A stretch of DNA of 64,000 nucleotides, from the NCBI GenBank assembly GCA_038030265.1, contig CM075941.1, positions 6,014,001 through 6,078,000 of the forward strand. The letters run 5' to 3'. Source of the DNA: Corythucha ciliata. Lineage: Eukaryota > Arthropoda > Insecta > Hemiptera > Tingidae. This document shows, one piece after another, positions 58,601 to 64,000 of this stretch (its first letter is position 1; every line of letters starts with the position of its first letter). The position numbers and the translations under genes were made by a program. The notes below the pieces were generated by a model. The model was not told the origin of the DNA and ran no database searches. It saw only the letters and a program-made list of their open reading frames with translations.

Positions 58601-61600
58601 ACTGAAAAAATTAATTAATTGAATTTAGAAGACCCATTTTCAGGACAATTCGGGGATTACTCCACACCTCACCGCACCACACTAGTCACAACTGTGCACC
58701 TGTGTGTGTTAGAGCACCTGGCTGGGAGGTCGTGGTTTCGAATCGTGAATTCACTGCAGAAATTAATAAAAATCTGTAATTCGCGGCTAAAATGGAAATA
58801 AATCGCTAATTTGCAGCTCATTCATGGATGAAATTGAGAAAAATCGCTCATTAGCGGTTAAAATAAGGGAAAACACGAATTCACTGCTGCAAAAATTAAG
58901 AAAAGTCGGTAATTCACGACTAAATTAGGAAAAATCGCTAATTCACGGATAAAATGGTAAAAAAAAAATCACTAATTTACGGCTAAAAATGAGAAATGAA
59001 TCACTAATTCGTGGCAAATTACCCCTATTTCCACAACCTATCCACTAAACAGCGCTTATGCCAAGTTTAAACCTCGAACTTCTCCATTTTAGCCGCGAAT
59101 GAGTGCCTTTTGTCAACTTTAACAGAAAATTAGCGCTTTTCGCTGCAAATTAGCAACGGATTAGCGGGGTAATCCCCTTCATCTTTTCCCCCAACTTTAG
59201 CAGCAAAGTAGATTTTTTATCCTGTGAATCAGCGATGTTTCTTCAACTCTCCTCGAGTTGGCGTTTTCCACAATTTTAACTGCAAATTAGCTATTCTGTC
59301 TAGCGCCTTACTCAGTATGAGCTGAAAAAAACTCAATATTAGCCGAAAAATACCGGTTTTCTCGAAATTTTAACCACAAATTAGCCTTTTTTGTTCACCA
59401 TAACCATACGCTGCAGAATAGCGATTTCGTCTCTGTTTTAGCCGCGGATTTGCGAGTTTTTCACTCATGGCCATAAATTAGCGCTTTTTCTCAATTTTAG
59501 CCTCAAAGTTTGCCCGAGGAAGCCGCGAATTAGCGTATTTCCAATTTTTGACGCAAATTGAAATTTGTCTCAATTCTAGCCGTGAATTAGCGCTTTTTCG
59601 TAATTTTAGCAGTGCAGTAGCTATTTCTAGCCCGTGTATTAGCGAATTTTGTTCATTTTAGCCGTGAATTGGAGTTTTCCGATATTTTTACTGCGAATCG
59701 GCAATTCTTCCATTTTTGACAGTGAATTAGCACTTTTTGTTTCAATTTATGCTGAAAATTAACTTTTCTCTTTATTCTAGCCAGAATAATTACTGATTTT
59801 CTCGATATTAGCCGCAAATTGGCGGGTTCATTTGTGTAGTGCTTCTTGAAAAGAAAAGATTTCTTCAAGCGAGAACCAAAGAATAATCATTTATCGTTAA
59901 GAATAATCGTTCATGCATTGCGTATGGTGAACAAAAAAAAATCCTAATTCGTGAAAACACTTAAGAAAAACGTTAATTTCCAGCTAAAACTGAGAAAAGT
60001 GCTAATCCCCTGGGAAAAAATTCAAGAAGTCGGTAATATGCTGCTAAAATTTATGAAAACGTCAATACTCGAGGATAATTGAGAAACATGGCTTACGGGA
60101 TGAAAACGATACTTTGCTGCTAAAGTGGAAAAAATGAGCAAATTCATGGCTATGGGTGGGGGAGAGCCAAAACTGCTAATCTGCGGCTGAAATTGAGAAG
60201 AACGATACACTCGGCCAAAATTGATAATAGCGCTAATTTGCGGGTAGAGTACAAAAATCGCCCCTAACTGAGAGGTTGAGGCTATGATGATGCCAACAAG
60301 ATGTCCAGATTCATGAGTGTGCTGGCTGGGTGGAATGATGACTAAAATGTGAAATTACCCCCTCCCCTCAACCTTACGAGATTTCAATCTGATCCCCCCC
60401 CCCCCAGGACAAATTCCTACCTACGCCACTGTGCAAGGTATTAGAAGAAATCTCTGGAATGACTATCAACACATTTTTGGCGGACGCCATCTTCTTAGGG
60501 GGGGGGGGTTTAACCCCCCAAAACCCTCCCTGTAGATCCGCCACTGAAGGGACCGTACCGCAGGTTGACAGTTTTATTTTTCTACTAAAAAAAAAACAAA
60601 CAGATGCTGGTCCGAAATTTACAGTTTCGGGATGATAACGGTCAGTTTTGTGAGCTAATTAGCGAGTAATTGAGTTTCTAATTGCCAACTGTAGCCAAGA
60701 TTCGATTATTTGGGTATACATAATTTCAATTTTTTTAGAAATGTGAATACCTAAACCCACTCCCTACCAAAACATCATGTTTAGTGATAAAGAGCGAAGA
60801 AGACAAAGCCGATTGGTAAAATAAGTCAGGATTGGTCTCTTTCATTACTCTCAATTACTTTTTTTCTGGACTGCTGTTGCTCCTATTGTAAATTTTGTAA
60901 GTTTTCAAAGGGTTCAGGGTACAAAAACCGGTTCCATACCTTTTCAGAAACGTTAAAAAAAAAAAAGGTCACCCACATGGAAAGATTTATCCCCTCCATG
61001 CCTTTCCATGGTTAGTAAAACGTCAAATGAAAAGTTTCAAAATTGTGCACAGAATGCCCCCCCCCCCCACACTTAACGCTCTCCCAGAAAGCCGTACACT
61101 CTATCCGCCGCTTTGTTAGTCTCCGATCAAAGTTCGTCGTTAAAATACCTACAACCAGATTTCATTGAGGCAAACAAATGTAGGATAGTGATGGGTTGGG
61201 GGCAGATGAAGACGCTTGCGTGCCTCCACTCACTTTTTCCCCCTTATTTGGCTCTTATAAGAGGGCTATATTAGAGAGAGCCAATCTTAAATTGTTTTAA
61301 AACTTTCCTCCCAAAGTTCAATTTTTTTTTTTAAATAGTGGTTCTTTACCTGACTTTTATTGTTAAATTGCTGGCGAAGTTGTAAATCGGACTGTTCACA
61401 GAGAACTTTAAACTCGGTGAACTGTTCAACGTAGTAGAGACACCTATGACAGATCAACGAGGGCAGACCATCCCCTTCGCGCATCTATTTCGAAATAAAG
61501 GTCATTTAATTGTCGATTTTGGTTTTTAAAAATGTTTGTTTTTTAGGTATACTTACGTGTACATTCGCTAAGCGCATCACGCGAGTTGACAGAGGGGTTG

Positions 61601-61712
61601 TAGCGTCAACACCGACCCCTCTGAAAATATAAGACATAACTCCGTTTGACGAGCGACACAATCGACATATTTCCGCGAAATTACAATCTTCACTCGGACG
61701 TGTTTCGTACAT
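46664..61712 (-). CDS. ZAD-type C2H2 zinc-finger protein, nine coding exons
   Basis: Exons (minus strand): 61712-61557, 61484-61350, 48443-48349, 48271-48157, 48077-47819, 47753-47540, 47483-47354, 47297-47241 and 47170-46664. Every junction is GT-AG and in phase, and they total 1668 bases (555 residues). Exons 1-2 encode a ZAD: C-R-L-C, then D-G-L-P-S-L-I-C-H-R-C and an F-K-V-L-C-E-Q-S-D end, a zinc-binding dimerisation domain of arthropod transcription factors. An acidic linker follows, then about twelve C2H2 fingers with several H-T-G-E-K-P-type linkers. Finger 7 is split by intron 6 and rejoins with perfect C-x2-C-x12-H-x3-H spacing. The ninth finger lacks a normal second His. Likely a nuclear DNA-binding regulator; target unknown. 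The start M-Y-E-T-R-P is chosen because the upstream in-frame part is hydrophobic and unlike ZAD proteins. Intron 2 is about 12.9 kb and full of repeats. Confidence 0.9.
48480..50189. repeat. ~30-bp satellite array, outer left part
   Basis: Degenerate tandem units, mostly in the orientation GCTAATTCGCGGCTAAAATT-GAG-AAAA, filling intron 2 of the zinc-finger gene from just beyond exon 3. No coding content; not obviously part of the palindrome. Confidence 0.75.
51748..51822 (+). tRNA. tRNA-like sequence (tRNA pseudogene or tRNA-derived SINE head)
   Basis: Good A box (TAGCTCAGTTGG) and B box (GGTTCGAATCC), a D arm GCTC/GAGC and a T arm GTGGG/CCCAC are present. The acceptor stem has a G-G mismatch and the spacing to the D stem has one extra base. 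The anticodon loop reads CGCGAAA, lacking the invariant T33, so it is unlikely to be a working tRNA. CCA is encoded at 51823-51825. An inverted partial copy lies at 51412-51452 and a deleted copy at 58706-58745. Confidence 0.5.
53148..53277. mobile_element. 130-bp miniature element, left-arm copy
   Basis: Inverted ends GGCCCGCTTTATCAATCG and CAATTGATAAAGCGGGCC flanked by TA, as in Tc1/mariner-type MITEs. The same element is at the mirrored position 56842-56971 in the right arm. Confidence 0.75.
54031..56109. repeat. Palindrome spacer, satellite-rich
   Basis: About 2.1 kb between the arms, mostly plus-oriented satellite units (for example TTTTAGCCGTGAATTAGCG). It contains an isolated hAT-like terminus, CAGTGGCGGATCTAGG, at about 54116, and near its right edge the start of the hAT-like element at 55994. 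Confidence 0.7.
56110..59832. repeat. Giant palindrome, right arm
   Basis: Inverted counterpart of 50190-54030. It carries about 430 bases (57440-57875) not found in the left arm and lacks the tRNA-like segment of that arm. The outer limit lies near GGCGGGTTCATTTG at 59830. Confidence 0.85.
56842..56971. mobile_element. 130-bp miniature element, right-arm copy
   Basis: Reverse complement of 53148-53277 at the mirrored position, with the same GGCCCGCTTTATCAAT ends and TA flanks. Confidence 0.75.
60440..61349. other. Intron sequence, no gene recognised
   Basis: End of the zinc-finger intron 2. Contains a hAT-like terminus read on the minus strand (CAGTGGCGGATCTACAGGG, ending near 60546) and several G/C runs. 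Nothing coding was seen before exon 2. Confidence 0.4.
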
Positions 61713-63386
61713 TTTTTTTTTGTTTCTCACTCGCTTTGAGCAAAAAAAAAAAAGCAACGTTAAAAAATATTTTACCCCGGGGCTCACGAGAGAGAATAAA
61801 ACTTAAATGCGATGGCCAAGGGGCCCACTGAAGGTATGAAAATAAAATCAATAAACCCCCGAGTAGACGCCGCCCTTTTTGGGGCCCCCTGCCCTGCGGG
61901 GTAGAGCCCTCCCCGCCCTGAGAGAAACCCTTGGGGGTAAAAAGTTGGCGCTCCCCCCTTTTATATATTCGACGGCCACAAGGGCGGCGGGGGTCTTCCC
62001 TTCTTTCGCAGTCATTGCACTCGCACCCTCCTTTTTTAAAATAGGGGGAAAGACAGTTTTTCTCCCCTTTTTAATAATATCTATCCAGGGGGGGGGGGGG
62101 GAATAAGTTCAAGGAAATAAAGAAAAATACAAAAGTTCAATGTTATCAGGAAAAACGTGGGATTTTAAAAATTCGACACTTTCAATGAACCCCCCCCCCC
62201 TCCTCTCCTTGATCCCCTCAGCACAACACAGGAATATCTCATTGCGTATAAACAACAGTATCGGCGTTAATAGCTCAGCAAGTAACTGAGATTGTTGGAA
62301 GAAGGAAGGAGTTTGTTCAAGAATCCAGCTATTTCAAGTCAAGTCACCATCTGCCAGCTCCTTCCCGGCAACCACCCACTATAACCACTCGGCATGCTTA
62401 CAATTATTCGTTGTATAAGCTCACCGTGAATTTGTTAAATCAAAGAAAAAATTAGTTTTTCCAACCACCGAAGTCCGTTGAAGCACTTTTATTCCTATAC
62501 CAAGTTAATAAATTTTTAAAGGCTTAGGGATTAACGGTAATTTGAACTGATGCGGTCAAAAAGTCGATAGCCCTCCGACCAATATGTACCCTAAAAATTT
62601 TAAACAAATTGCGACATTTTATCTTTTAAAAATTACTAAACCATCAGATGTGGGAACTGCTGGAAGGAAGATTTGCATAGAACAGTCTAAATGAAGGGTT
62701 GGATGGGGGGGGGGGAGTGAGCCGCGAGGCAAGTTGCTCCACGCGGCGGAGGATTCCGCTTCCTGCACCTGGACTCGTGAATATTGATCTCTCTTCCTTT
62801 GAAGGGGGAAAGAATGAATGTTACAATAGTTAACTGTTAACAATGGATGACCTGTGTGACCCATGTCACATATAAGGAGGTGATGGGAGCACAAATACGG
62901 GACCTTTCGGTTATAGCCGGGAAGTCCAGCTAAATGGCGCCGAAAGGATCTCTGTGCCTCCCAAATACCCTGCCTTAAAAAGGTCATGTCCTGCGACCGA
63001 ATGAAGGCGGTCGCCGATCATAAGTCCCGTTTACGATGCAACTAAAAAGAAGAAGGTGCTGACGGCCAAGAAATATAATAAATTTTATTCCTCCTTTTTC
63101 TCCCCCCTTTTTTTCCTCCCTTTTTGAGAAATAAAAATTGAGAATCATTCTTTTCCGATCTCCCGAACCGAGAGCGTCTCCTACCACCCTTTCCATATCT
63201 GGTGAGTTTTATAAGTTATCCTTATTTTTTTAATCTTTCATGAAAATCCCTGTTGACCCCCCAAATTGTATATGTAATAATTCCCTCAAAAATTTGATTA
63301 TTATATTAAATAATTTGTTCAAAAACACTTCCGTTTCGTCCCTTTTTCCTCCTTTGCCCGGTCCCTTTGTTTCGTCTCCGGGATTC
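61713..63386. other. Upstream region of the zinc-finger gene, no other gene recognised
   Basis: Presumed promoter side of the minus-strand zinc-finger gene, without an identifiable TATA or initiator. A G/C-run-rich stretch lies at 61860-62200. The open frame 62619-62987 (minus) has no recognised motif. Confidence 0.35.
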
Positions 63387-63550
63387 AGTGGCGGCGGAAG
63401 TATTTTGGTTCAGGGGGGGCGAAAATTAAGGCGCTTCCCCCCTTCCCTTCCCCACCATACCTTACACTACCATCACTTCCTTAGTTTTCATCGATAGAAG
63501 GTGAAGTGTAGTGTAGTTCTCAATTTTAAGTAAATAGAGGAGGCAAGGTA
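63387..63550 (+). repeat. hAT-like short repeat, family B, copy 2
   Basis: Matches 4147-4320: CAGTGGCGGCGGAAGTATTT start, G-run, GCGAAAATTAAGGCG, then GTAGTTCTCAATTTTAAGTA and GAGGAGGCAAGGTA. It is cut by the TAA microsatellite at its right. Confidence 0.65.
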
Positions 63551-63575
63551 ATAATAATAATAATAATAATAATAA
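63549..63575. repeat. (TAA)n microsatellite
   Basis: Nine TAA repeats. Read on the minus strand this is a (TTA)n tract at the 3' end of the adjacent non-LTR fragment and probably represents its tail. Confidence 0.8.
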
Positions 63576-64000
63576 AGATTTATTGTTAGCACAACGAAAA
63601 AGTTGTAAAACAACGTCAGCAGAACAATGAACAATAAATAAATAAATAATAAGAACAAATAGAATTGTCAAAACGAGCTGCGGTTCATGGAAGAATTGTA
63701 CTCTTCCACCGAGTACGGCACCATGTCAATTAGAAGTTGCTTAAGCTGCCTTCTAAAGCCCTTTGCTGGCAGATTTTTTAGGCAGGTTGGCAGCCTATTA
63801 AACAACTGAGGCCCCACCACATGAGGGTTGAGAGACTCGGAGCGAGCCAAGCGACATCTTTCGGGGACCAGCTCACCTCTTTTGCGAGTGGGATATCCAT
63901 GCTGGTGGGACAGAATTGTGCCCGTGTCAACCGACTCCTTAGTGAGGCAGAGTATTTCCAAAATGAAGGCCGCGTAGATGGTGGGGACTCCAAGCTCCCT
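63576..64000 (-). mobile_element. 3' end of a further non-LTR retrotransposon
   Basis: Minus-strand coding end runs off the window. The frame ending at 63668 contains T-R-K-R-G-E-L-V-P and P-H-V-V-G-P-Q-L-F-N-R-L-P, the typical C-terminal region of CR1/Daphne-type RT proteins, and then a roughly 90-base 3' UTR and the TAA tail. A second overlapping frame (63778-63993) suggests a frameshift. It is inserted in hAT-like repeat B. Confidence 0.6.

Larger units (their letters stand above)
55994..60431 (+). mobile_element. Non-autonomous hAT-like element with satellite cargo
   Basis: Left end CAGTTGCGTAGGTACGGGGG (55994); right end CCTACCTACGCCACTG (60431), both next to G/C runs. A perfect 8-bp duplication, TGCAAGGT, flanks it (55986-55993 and 60432-60439). 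The first 120 bases belong to hAT-like repeat family A; the remaining interior is satellite and includes the whole right arm of the palindrome. No transposase gene is present. Confidence 0.8.

Noticed and set aside
48480..60300. CRISPR-like array of short repeats
   Set aside because: Units are degenerate and contiguous without unique spacers, the context is a eukaryotic intron, and no cas genes are present.
54116..60546. Single hAT element between CAGTGGCGGATCTAGG and its inverse near 60546
   Set aside because: The ends are similar, but flanking 8-mers (AATTTGTG and AAGGGACC) do not match, and the better-supported element 55994-60431 lies within.
62619..62987. 122-codon minus-strand frame as a protein gene
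   Set aside because: No recognisable domain, Pro/Ser/His-biased composition and G-run-derived residues; probably chance or repeat-derived.

Overview
This is eukaryotic, animal-type DNA and most likely arthropod. Both recognisable host genes are split by short GT-AG introns. One is a C2H2 zinc-finger gene with an N-terminal ZAD domain, a combination typical of arthropods. The rest is dominated by invertebrate-type mobile elements: Jockey-like and I-like non-LTR elements, a Ty3 element with a CsRn1/Kabuki-like gag, a copia element primed by a half initiator tRNA, and hAT, CACTA-like, Harbinger-like and piggyBac-like DNA elements. Species cannot be fixed from the sequence. There is no prokaryotic gene organisation.

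Layout. 22-188 is the last exon of a 1-acyl-glycerol-3-phosphate acyltransferase (AGPAT) gene. 189-3649 has no recognisable gene apart from a weak promoter/first-exon candidate. 3650-8680 holds short hAT-like repeats and three fragments of Jockey-like retrotransposons. 9746-15981 is a long-terminal-inverted-repeat element split by a 4.8 kb insertion at TTAA. 17370-21190 is a decayed Ty3 element, followed by a small inverted-repeat element with a near-perfect hairpin. 23327-31591 is a copia element with an I-like element lodged in it. 33109-34278 is a complete five-exon AGPAT gene, a paralogue of the exon at the left edge. 35579-45197 is a hAT element with a perfect 8-bp target duplication; it carries a CACTA-like element that encodes a Tnp2-like transposase and a DUF4806-type protein. 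46664-61712 (minus strand) is the ZAD zinc-finger gene, nine coding exons and 555 codons.

Intron 2 of the zinc-finger gene is about 12.9 kb. It is filled with a degenerate roughly 30-bp AT-rich satellite whose core reads TTTTAGCCGCGAATTAGCG. Within it the stretch 50190-59832 is a giant imperfect palindrome, with arms of about 3.8 kb around a spacer of about 2.1 kb. The right arm is bounded by hAT-like termini with their own 8-bp target duplication. The satellite also occurs in small blocks elsewhere in the window, beside hAT-like terminal sequences, which suggests it travels as transposon cargo. The right edge has a second copy of another hAT-like short repeat and the 3' end of a further non-LTR element.

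The two AGPAT copies probably belong to a local duplication that was later separated by transposon accumulation. Nearly all transposon reading frames are broken. The best preserved are the Tnp2-like and DUF4806 genes of the CACTA-like element. All assignments come from reading motifs and repeats by eye; no database search was run.
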